From Methyloceanibacter methanicus (lineage in GTDB: Bacteria > Pseudomonadota > Alphaproteobacteria > Rhizobiales > Methyloligellaceae), in assembly GCF_001723285.1 (NCBI RefSeq), contig NZ_LPWG01000010.1, forward strand, positions 372,001-436,000: a stretch of DNA of 64,000 nt, read 5' to 3'. The notes under the pieces are model-generated. The model saw nothing but the letters and a program-made list of their open reading frames with translations. It did no database searches and was not told where the DNA came from. The translations under genes were made by a program, and so were the position numbers. Shown here piece after piece: positions 57,864 to 64,000 of the stretch (position 1 is its first letter; each line of letters begins with the position of its first letter).

Positions 57864-58862
57864 ATGACCAACAGGTTTTTCCGTGCGGCGGTCGCGTTCG
57901 CCGCGATGGCGCTCGTCTCGGCCGCAAGCGCGGCGGACAACGCTGATCCGCTTCCGTCGTGGAACGACGGTCCCACCAAGCAAGCCGTCGAGTCCTTCGT
58001 ACAGAAAGTGACGGACAAGGACGGCCCCGACTTCGTGCCGCCCGCCGACCGCATCGCCGTGTTCGACAACGACGGCACGTTGTGGGTCGAGCAGCCCGCT
58101 TACGTTCAGCTCATCTTTGCCCTCGACCGGGTGAAAGAGCTGGCGCCCGAACATCCCGAATGGAAGGAAAAGCAACCCTTCAAGGCGGCCATCGAAGGAG
58201 ACATGAAGACGCTTGCCGCATCGGGCGAGAAGGGCATCGCCGAACTGATCATGGCGAGCCATGCGGGCATGACGCCTTCGGCGTTTCAGAAGATCGTCGG
58301 CGATTGGCTGGCGGCGACCAAGGACAAGCGCTTCCAGCGCAAATATACCGAGCTCGTGTACCAGCCCATGCTCGAACTGCTCGCATATTTGCGGGACAAC
58401 GGTTTCACCACCTACATCGTATCGGGCGGCGGAATCGAGTTCGTGCGCAACTTCTCAGAACCTGTTTACGGCATCCCGCCGGCCCAAGTCGTGGGGTCGA
58501 GCATCAAGACGAAGTATGAGGTGGTTGACGGTGAACCGACCGTCATGCGCCTCCCCGAGATGAACTTCGTCGACGACAAGACCGGCAAGCCCATCGGTAT
58601 TACCCAGCATATCGGCCAGCGTCCCATCGCGGCCTTCGGCAATTCCGACGGCGATTTCGAGATGCTGGAATGGACCACGGCCGGCGATGGCGCGCGCTTC
58701 GGACTGATCGTTCATCACACCGACGCGGAACGCGAATATGCCTACGACCGCGATTCCCACGTCGGACGTCTCGACAAGGCCCTCGATGCAGCGGTGGAGA
58801 ACGGCTGGATCGTGGTCGACATGAAAGACGACTGGAAACAGATATTTCCTTCGGTCGATTAG
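57864..58862 (+). CDS. Exported HAD-family phosphatase-like protein
   Basis: The start at 57864 gives 332 residues with a signal peptide (AAVAFAAMALVSAASAADN). Motif I IAVFDNDGTLWVEQPAY near residue 65 carries the nucleophilic Asp and second Asp. TTYIVSGGGIEFVRNF near 185 gives the Ser/Thr of motif II, and the acidic end AAFGNSDGDFEMLEWT near 255 gives motif IV. This is the SerB/phosphoserine phosphatase-like HAD fold, exported to the periplasm. A role in phosphate release or in the same pathway as the sulfatase is possible from context. The start follows TTTTTGGAGACG. Confidence 0.85.
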   Translation: MTNRFFRAAVAFAAMALVSAASAADNADPLPSWNDGPTKQAVESFVQKVTDKDGPDFVPPADRIAVFDNDGTLWVEQPAYVQLIFALDRVKELAPEHPEWKEKQPFKAAIEGDMKTLAASGEKGIAELIMASHAGMTPSAFQKIVGDWLAATKDKRFQRKYTELVYQPMLELLAYLRDNGFTTYIVSGGGIEFVRNFSEPVYGIPPAQVVGSSIKTKYEVVDGEPTVMRLPEMNFVDDKTGKPIGITQHIGQRPIAAFGNSDGDFEMLEWTTAGDGARFGLIVHHTDAEREYAYDRDSHVGRLDKALDAAVENGWIVVDMKDDWKQIFPSVD

Positions 58863-59059
58863 TCGGCCTTGGAGGAATCCGGTCGCTCCAGGTGCGGACA
58901 TGCGTTCGCGTTGCCAAACATGCGTTGCCGAATGTCCCAGACTAGGCGATATAGCTTCCGTAGTGTCGGCCGCCCCCGAAAGGGCGTGTCCGGACCTGGT
59001 GCCAGTCTGACACCGAGTAATAAGGCGCCCCAACGGCGCTGCCCAAGGAGAAGGACCTT

Positions 59060-59467
59060 ATGAAACGATTGAGCCACGTCTTGTGTGGTGTCGCGGCTGT
59101 GCTGATGGCCGTCGTCACTGCCCCCGTCGCCAACGCACAGGCCTTGATGGTCTACAAGGAGGGCGCCACGGACGCCCAGATCAAGAAGGACCGTATTGCC
59201 TGCCATGAATGGGCGGTCCAGCAGACGAACTTCGACCCGACCGCGACATTCGTCGCCCAGGAGGCCGGGATTCGGACGAGGACGATCATGGAGGTCTCGA
59301 CCGCGCTGAATGAAGCGGCGGGCGGCACCGATCCGCGGTGGACCGCCGGCGGATTCGGCAACACGCGCACGTCCGCCGACGTTCGCCGCCTCAACGCCCT
59401 TTATGCTGATTATCTCAAGGCCGGAGCGCTTTGCCTCCAAGGCCGCGGCTACGTCGTTACCCAATAG
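59060..59467 (+). CDS. Small exported protein of unknown function
   Basis: Encodes 135 residues with a signal peptide (LSHVLCGVAAVLMAVVTAPVANAQ). The mature part has QIKKDRIACHEWAVQQTNFDP and DYLKAGALCLQGRGYVVTQ, giving two cysteines at its two ends, a pattern like glycine-zipper or YMGG-type small exported proteins. The first half resembles the family often found next to glycine-zipper domains. The function is unknown. A GGAGAAGG site precedes the ATG. It lies 10 bases before the next gene. Confidence 0.75.
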   Translation: MKRLSHVLCGVAAVLMAVVTAPVANAQALMVYKEGATDAQIKKDRIACHEWAVQQTNFDPTATFVAQEAGIRTRTIMEVSTALNEAAGGTDPRWTAGGFGNTRTSADVRRLNALYADYLKAGALCLQGRGYVVTQ

Positions 59468-59477
59468 GAGTCAGACT

Positions 59478-59894
59478 ATGCGATCGATGATTTCCAAAGC
59501 GGGCCTCGGGCTCATTTGTCTGCTCGCGGTTCCGGCGACTGCGTCCGCCGGGGGCACCTATATGTGCGCCTTCACTGACGTTTACGAATGCGACGCGGTC
59601 AAAGGCTGCCACCGCGTTTCGCTCGATTTCGCCAATCTGGCGCCGGTGCTGAAGATCGACACCGACAAGAAAGTGATGACGTCGGACGACATCGGCAGCG
59701 AGCCGCGGGATGTGGATATGAAGAACATGGAGGAGAAGGGCGACGTCATTCTCTTCCACGGTATCGGCCAGAATCAGGAATCGCCCCGGTCGTTCAGCGC
59801 GGCCCTCTCCAAGAAGACGGGCAAGATTCGCGCCGGCATCACCACGGGCGACGCGGTGCTGTCCCTGACTGGCGATTGCGTGGACAGCTTCTAG
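59478..59894 (+). CDS. Small exported protein of unknown function
   Basis: The ATG at 59478 follows AGGAGTC and gives 138 residues with a signal peptide (AGLGLICLLAVPATASAGG). Three cysteines lie near the mature N-terminus (TYMCAFTDVYECDAVKGCHR) and one near the end (LTGDCVDSF). The rest is beta-rich. I recognise no family. It starts 10 bases after the previous gene, so the two are one operon, closed by the hairpin at 59934-59959. Confidence 0.72.
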   Translation: MRSMISKAGLGLICLLAVPATASAGGTYMCAFTDVYECDAVKGCHRVSLDFANLAPVLKIDTDKKVMTSDDIGSEPRDVDMKNMEEKGDVILFHGIGQNQESPRSFSAALSKKTGKIRAGITTGDAVLSLTGDCVDSF

Positions 59895-59933
59895 CCGGGA
59901 GCAGACCAACACGCTATCGCGAGCGACGATGAA

Positions 59934-59959
59934 ACGGGCAGGTGCTGGCACCTGCCCGT
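59934..59959. terminator. Perfect hairpin between the small exported proteins and the cytochrome
   Basis: ACGGGCAGGTGC (59934-59945) and GCACCTGCCCGT (59948-59959) are perfect complements with a two-base loop, followed by a weak T-run (TGTT). It likely ends the upstream operon. Confidence 0.7.
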
Positions 59960-60013
59960 TGTTCGTGGGAAAGTCGCTCCTCCGCTACAGACCCGCCGAA
60001 GGGTGCCATCGCC

Positions 60014-62533
60014 TTGGATAGCAGACGCAAGTCCTCCAGCAGTGTGAAGTCCTCCAGCAGCGCGAAGTCCTCCAGCAGCGTGAAGTCCCCAGACCAGGCG
60101 CGCATGCCTGCGCCGGGAGCGGGGACCGCCGGCGACACTGGATCGGCGCTGCCGCGGCGTGCCAAGCTGTTCCTGCTGATGGGTGTTGCCGCACTCGCGG
60201 CCATGGCGGTCCTCGCGGCGGGGCTGGTGTTGAACGTGCTCGCATCGGGCGAGGCCGTGCCGGCGGACCGCGCCGTCGCGTCCGCGGCAGGTCCAACATC
60301 GCCGAACGCGTTGCGCTTCGTCGGGAGCGAGACCTGTATCACCTGCCACCAAGATGCGGGTGCGGCCTGGCATCCGTCCCAGCACGCGCATGCCATGGCG
60401 CATGCGACCGCCGACACGGTGCTCGGCGATTTCGACGACGCCACGTTCGACTATTTCGGCACCACGACCCGCTTCTTCAAAAAGGACGGCAAGTTCTATG
60501 TCGAGACCGATGGGCCGGATGGCGCGCTCGAGACCTTCGAGGTCGAATACACGTTCGGTCTCGATCCCTTGCAGCAATATCTCATCGAATTTGCAGACGG
60601 GCGCGTCCAGGCATTGACCATTGCCTGGGACTCTCGTCCCAAGACGCAAGGCGGTCAGCGCTGGTTTCACCTCTATCCCAACGAGAAGATCGGCCACGAT
60701 GATCCGTTGCACTGGACCAAGCTGAACCAGAACTGGAACTTCATGTGCGCCGAATGCCATTCGACCGGCGTCGCGAAGAGCTACGATCCGGCGACCAAGC
60801 GCTACGACACGACCTGGAAGGAGATCACCGTCGGCTGCGAGGCCTGCCACGGTGAAGGCTCGGCCCACGTCGCCTGGGCCAAAGAGGCCGGTGCGGGATC
60901 GCCAGCCGACAAGGCGCTGGGTCTCCTCGCCCGGTTCGACGAACGGTCCGGTGTCACATGGTCGCTGGATCCTGAGACGAAGCAGCCCAAACGCAGCGCG
61001 CCTCCCATGAGTGTGCGCAAGGAAGTCGAGATGTGCGGACGCTGCCATGCGCGCCGGGGCATCATCTCCGAAGCCTTCGTACCGGGGCGCCCTCTGTCGG
61101 ACAGCCACCAGGTCGGGCTGATCGCGCGCGGTCTTTATCAGCCCGACGGGCAGATGCTCGACGAGGTCTACAATTACGGCTCGTTCAAACAGTCCAAGAT
61201 GTTTGCCGCGGGCGTCACCTGCAGCGATTGTCACGATCCCCATAGTGCCAAGCTGCGGGCCCCTGGCGGCGAGGTCTGTCTGCAATGCCATGCGAGCAGC
61301 TACAAGGAGCCCGGCCACACCCATCACGATGGCGCGGATGCGCCGACTTGTGTCTCCTGTCACATGCCCGCGCGCGAGTTCATGGTCATCGACACGCGCC
61401 ACGATCACGGGTTCCGCGTGCCCCGTCCCGATCTGTCCGTGACGCTGGGCGTGGACAATGCCTGTACGGATTGCCATGCCGACAGACCGGCCAAATGGGC
61501 GGCCGCTGCGATCGAGGACTGGTATGGGCCCGAGCGCAAGGGCTACCAGAGCTTCGGTCCCGCCTTCCATGCGGCCTGGACCGGCGCGTCCAATGCCGCC
61601 GCGCTCCTTGCGGCCGTCGCCGAAGACGAGGCCGCGCCGTCCTTCGTGCGCGCAAGCGCTCTTGAAGAACTGACGGCCTATCCGTCTGCGCGGACCGCCG
61701 GCACGGTTCGGGCCGGCCTGTCGGACCGCGATCCGCTGATCCGGCTGGCCGCGCTCGATCATCTGGAGACGGCGTCCGGTGCGCAGCTCTGGCCGCTCGT
61801 CTCTCCGCTCCTGGACGATCCGGTTCGTGGCGTGCGAGCCAAGGCCGGATTCCTGCTTGCCGGAACACCGGCGGGAGATTTGTCGGAAGGCGACCGCGCG
61901 CGGCTCGATGCGGCCGAGAAGGCGTTCGTCGCGGCGCAGATCCTGAACGCGGACCGGCCCGAGTCGCAGTCGCTGCTGGCCCGCTACTACCTTCGCAAAG
62001 GCGAACCCGATCAGGCGGAGGCGGCCTACAAGACGGCGCTGGAGCTCAGCCCGCATTTCACGCCGGCAGCCGTCAATCTCGCCGACCTCTACCGGGCCAA
62101 AGGCCGCGACGGCGACGGCGTGGCGGTTCTGCGCGAGGCGCTGCGCCTCTCCCCGAACGATGGCGGCCTGCACCATGCGCTCGGCCTAGCCCTGGTCCGC
62201 CTCAAGGAGCCCGACGAAGCCGTGACGGAGCTGGGCCGGGCGGCCGAGCTGGAGCCGGATCGCGTGCGCTATCTTTACGTCTACGCGGTCGGGCTGGATT
62301 CGGTCGGCAAGCGCGGCGAGGCGATCGCAGCTCTGAAGTCCGGTCTCGACCGGCATCCGGACAACCGGGAAATCCTGACGGCGCTCGTCAACTACGCGCA
62401 GCAGGACGGGGATCTGTCGGCAGCGCTGGCCTATGCCCAGCGTCTCGCCAAGGCGGACCCGGCCAACCAGAACGTCAAGCAGCTGATCGAGGCGCTTACA
62501 AAACGGGTGATGGAGAAGCAGCGCGCGCAGTAG
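60014..62533 (+). CDS. Octaheme c-type cytochrome with HEAT and TPR repeats
   Basis: Membrane-anchored multi-domain protein of about 839 residues from a TTG at 60014; the start is uncertain. The N-terminal cytoplasmic tail has a six-residue repeat (KSSSSV, KSSSSA, KSSSSV) before one membrane helix (LFLLMGVAALAAMAVLAAGLV). The periplasmic haem domain has eight CxxCH sites: CITCH, CAECH, CEACH, CGRCH, CSDCH, CLQCH, CVSCH, CTDCH. HEAT-like repeats (LSDRDPLIRLAALDHLETA) and then about five TPR repeats (PDQAEAAYKTALELSPHFTP) follow. Such NrfH/cytochrome c554-like TPR proteins occur in many marine bacteria; their role in electron transfer is unproven. It follows the small exported proteins after a hairpin. 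Confidence 0.88.
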   Translation: MDSRRKSSSSVKSSSSAKSSSSVKSPDQARMPAPGAGTAGDTGSALPRRAKLFLLMGVAALAAMAVLAAGLVLNVLASGEAVPADRAVASAAGPTSPNALRFVGSETCITCHQDAGAAWHPSQHAHAMAHATADTVLGDFDDATFDYFGTTTRFFKKDGKFYVETDGPDGALETFEVEYTFGLDPLQQYLIEFADGRVQALTIAWDSRPKTQGGQRWFHLYPNEKIGHDDPLHWTKLNQNWNFMCAECHSTGVAKSYDPATKRYDTTWKEITVGCEACHGEGSAHVAWAKEAGAGSPADKALGLLARFDERSGVTWSLDPETKQPKRSAPPMSVRKEVEMCGRCHARRGIISEAFVPGRPLSDSHQVGLIARGLYQPDGQMLDEVYNYGSFKQSKMFAAGVTCSDCHDPHSAKLRAPGGEVCLQCHASSYKEPGHTHHDGADAPTCVSCHMPAREFMVIDTRHDHGFRVPRPDLSVTLGVDNACTDCHADRPAKWAAAAIEDWYGPERKGYQSFGPAFHAAWTGASNAAALLAAVAEDEAAPSFVRASALEELTAYPSARTAGTVRAGLSDRDPLIRLAALDHLETASGAQLWPLVSPLLDDPVRGVRAKAGFLLAGTPAGDLSEGDRARLDAAEKAFVAAQILNADRPESQSLLARYYLRKGEPDQAEAAYKTALELSPHFTPAAVNLADLYRAKGRDGDGVAVLREALRLSPNDGGLHHALGLALVRLKEPDEAVTELGRAAELEPDRVRYLYVYAVGLDSVGKRGEAIAALKSGLDRHPDNREILTALVNYAQQDGDLSAALAYAQRLAKADPANQNVKQLIEALTKRVMEKQRAQ
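60029..60082 (+). repeat. 18-bp tandem repeat, three copies, inside the cytochrome gene
   Basis: Three 18-base units beginning AAGTCCTCCAGCAG, differing at two to three bases, encode KSSSSV, KSSSSA and KSSSSV in the cytoplasmic tail. Copy number could vary between strains. Confidence 0.8.
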
Positions 62534-62554
62534 CGCCTGGGTCGGTCGTGCGGC

Positions 62555-62860
62555 CTAGCGGAAATAGGGGCCGGACCGCCAAGCCGGGGTCGGCTGGCTG
62601 ATTCCGGGCGCCGGGATGGCGATACCGTTGCCGTAGTCCGAGACAAAGCCGGTGCCGTCGCCGCCGCTCGTATACGGCATGGCCAAGGAGCTGCCTTCGA
62701 ACTGGGGCATCGAATAGGTGGGCGAAAGGCCGAGATGTTCCGCGGTGCTCGTCGGAAGCTCCGCATCCTCGCCCTGAATCTCAAATGCATTTGCGCCGAG
62801 CGGCGCGAATGCCGACCCTGCAAAGCCGCAAATCACGAGAAACCGAACGAGCGCTTTCAT
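62555..62860 (-). CDS. Small exported protein of unknown function
   Basis: The start at 62860 gives 101 residues with a signal peptide (LVRFLVICGFAGSAFAPLGANA). The mature part is Gly/Ser/Pro-rich and low in charge (YTSGGDGTGFVSDYGNGIAI, PAPGISQPTPAWRSGPYFR). There are no cysteines there, and I recognise no family. The open frame reaches 63115 but the upstream part lacks coding character. It is convergent with the cytochrome gene, 21 bases apart. Confidence 0.65.
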   Translation of the reverse strand: MKALVRFLVICGFAGSAFAPLGANAFEIQGEDAELPTSTAEHLGLSPTYSMPQFEGSSLAMPYTSGGDGTGFVSDYGNGIAIPAPGISQPTPAWRSGPYFR

Positions 62861-63035
62861 CGTCAAATCCCCAAGAATCCCCACGATAGTTGAGGGAGAA
62901 CATAACGCGTCCTGTGGCCCGATTCCATCCGAAAAATGGTACGAAATTGAGGGCGGGAGCCATCGGCGGGCGGTTTGGGTGGCGTGCGCGCCGTTTCCTT
63001 TCACAGGGCGTTGACGGCTGCTATAAGCTCGCCCC

Positions 63036-64000
63036 ATGGCGCAGCGCGTACTCTTTCTCATCACCGAAGACTGGTATTTTCTCGCGCATCGCCTTCCGAT
63101 GGCGCGCGCGGCCAAGGCCGCTGGTTACGAAGTCCATGTTGCGACGCGGCTCAGGGACGGCGCCGAGGCCATTGAGAAGGAAGGCTTTATTGCGCACGCG
63201 CTCGGGTGGAGCCGCGGCAGCGTCTCGCCTTGGGGGAATGTGTCGGCCGTCCTCGAGATCCGGCGGCTTCTTCGGGATTTGCGGCCCGAGATTCTCCACA
63301 ACGTGTCGCTGAAGCCGATGCTGCTCGGAGGACTGGCGAGCTTCGGCCACAAGGACGTCGCGGTCGTGAACAACATGACGGGGCGCGGTTCGCTGTTCGC
63401 AGATGGCGCCCCCAGCGGGCCGGTGCAGCGGGCCGTCGGCTTCGCGCTCGGAACCTTGCTCGGACGCGAACGCAGTAAGACGGTCGTCGAGAATCCCGAC
63501 GACAAGAATTTTCTCATCGCGCTGGGCGTTCCGGCCGACAGGGTCGTGGTGATCCCGGGGTCCGGTGTCGACACCGAGCGCCTCGTCCCGCTCCCTGAGC
63601 CGTCCGCGCCGGTGACCGCGGCCTTCGCGGGGCGCATGCTCGCCGTCAAAGGGGTGGAGGAACTCGTCCGCGCCTTTTCGCTCGTCCGCGCGCAAGGGGT
63701 GCCCTTGCGACTGCTCCTGGCCGGGGACTGCGACACGGAGAACTCGGGCTCGTTGAAACCGGAGCAGTTGAAGGCGTTTGCCGCGATCGACGGCATCGCC
63801 TGTCTCGGTCATGTGGACGACATCCGGGACGTGTGGGCCAAGGCCCATTTTGCGGTGCTCGCCTCCCGGGGCGGAGAGGGTGTGCCCATGAGCCTCCTGG
63901 AGGCTGCGGCGTGCGGGCGGCCGATGGTGGTCACGGACGTCCCCGGTTCGCGCGACATCGTCGTCGACGGCGTGAGCGGACTGACCGTGCCGCTTGGCGA
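63036..64000 (+). CDS. Glycosyltransferase family 4-like protein (partial)
   Basis: The ATG at 63036 opens a frame running off the end of the window (321 residues seen). The N-terminal GT-B domain has RVLFLITEDWYFLAHRLPMA and a hydrophobic LRDLRPEILHNVSLKP. The C-terminal domain has VVVIPGSGVDTERLVP near residue 170, then VTAAFAGRMLAVKGVEELV, and the nucleotide-sugar motif GEGVPMSLLEAAACGRPMVV with the EX7E-type glutamate near 290. It resembles UDP-sugar transferases of the WbpH/PglA kind used in polysaccharide or O-antigen synthesis. The remaining genes of the locus lie outside the window. Confidence 0.88.
   Translation, partial: MAQRVLFLITEDWYFLAHRLPMARAAKAAGYEVHVATRLRDGAEAIEKEGFIAHALGWSRGSVSPWGNVSAVLEIRRLLRDLRPEILHNVSLKPMLLGGLASFGHKDVAVVNNMTGRGSLFADGAPSGPVQRAVGFALGTLLGRERSKTVVENPDDKNFLIALGVPADRVVVIPGSGVDTERLVPLPEPSAPVTAAFAGRMLAVKGVEELVRAFSLVRAQGVPLRLLLAGDCDTENSGSLKPEQLKAFAAIDGIACLGHVDDIRDVWAKAHFAVLASRGGEGVPMSLLEAAACGRPMVVTDVPGSRDIVVDGVSGLTVPLG

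Noticed and set aside
59942..60013. GTG at 59942 as the start of the octaheme cytochrome
   Set aside because: It lies inside the perfect hairpin 59934-59959 and the added residues do not look like a real N-terminus.
59891..62176. 761-codon minus-strand frame opposite the octaheme cytochrome
   Set aside because: Antisense shadow; the plus strand has eight CxxCH motifs and clear repeats.

Overview
The window looks like a chromosome segment of an alphaproteobacterial methanotroph of the order Hyphomicrobiales (Rhizobiales). The best guess is a Methyloceanibacter-like marine organism; this is inferred from gene content, not from a database match. The pointers are a complete soluble methane monooxygenase (sMMO) operon with no particulate enzyme in view, a rhizobial-type Irr iron regulator with matching Irr boxes, a phasin, two exported sulfatases, and a tRNA-His without an encoded G-1 and with A73, which is the alphaproteobacterial form.

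Layout. 1-1340: the tail of a membrane protein, then decayed DNA with an IS66 OrfA remnant. 1551-11509: sigma-54 promoter, mmoXYBZDC, mmoR, a small unknown gene and mmoG, all on the plus strand. Two long perfect stem-loops lie between mmoX and mmoY and between mmoZ and mmoD. This block has visibly lower G+C than its flanks and ends near irr (11.75 kb) and a katG remnant (12.3 kb), so it resembles an acquired island. 12.6-15.05 kb: a membrane-anchored TAXI-type binding protein paired with a Cache-type sensor. 15.17-18.9 kb: small exported proteins, a frameshifted amino-acid binding protein and a Tat-exported L,D-transpeptidase. 19-25.8 kb: AI-2E-type permease, cytochrome b561, host-attachment protein, methyltransferase, RND/MMPL exporter. 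25.9-28.9 kb: SMP-30 lactonase, GDSL esterase and a sorbosone-dehydrogenase-like lipoprotein. 29.2-33.7 kb: AcrAB-type efflux pair. 34.6-38.6 kb: ATP-grasp, alpha-E, transglutaminase and Anbu peptidase cluster. 38.7-41.5 kb: DoxX-like protein, cation/proton exchanger, BcsS-like barrel. 41.9-48.4 kb, minus strand: ferric-iron ABC binding protein and permease behind two Irr boxes, AsmA, and a second binding protein. 48.7-51.2 kb: histidine kinase divergent from a phasin. 51.5 kb: tRNA-His. 52.5-62.9 kb: two sulfatases, a coiled-coil outer-membrane protein, a HAD-like phosphatase, small exported proteins and an octaheme c-type cytochrome with HEAT and TPR repeats. The window ends inside a glycosyltransferase gene.

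How the parts fit. MmoR with sigma-54 should drive the sMMO operon, MmoG should assist folding or regulation, and MmoC, MmoB and MmoXYZ form the electron-transfer, coupling and hydroxylase parts. The enzyme needs much iron, and the window also carries irr and an iron importer preceded by Irr-type operators.

A striking technical feature is that about ten otherwise well-conserved genes between 15 and 50.2 kb carry frameshifts. Most are explained by one missing base in a short run of identical bases, while 1.7-11.5 kb and 51-64 kb show none. Sequence error is the simplest explanation; real gene decay is the alternative.
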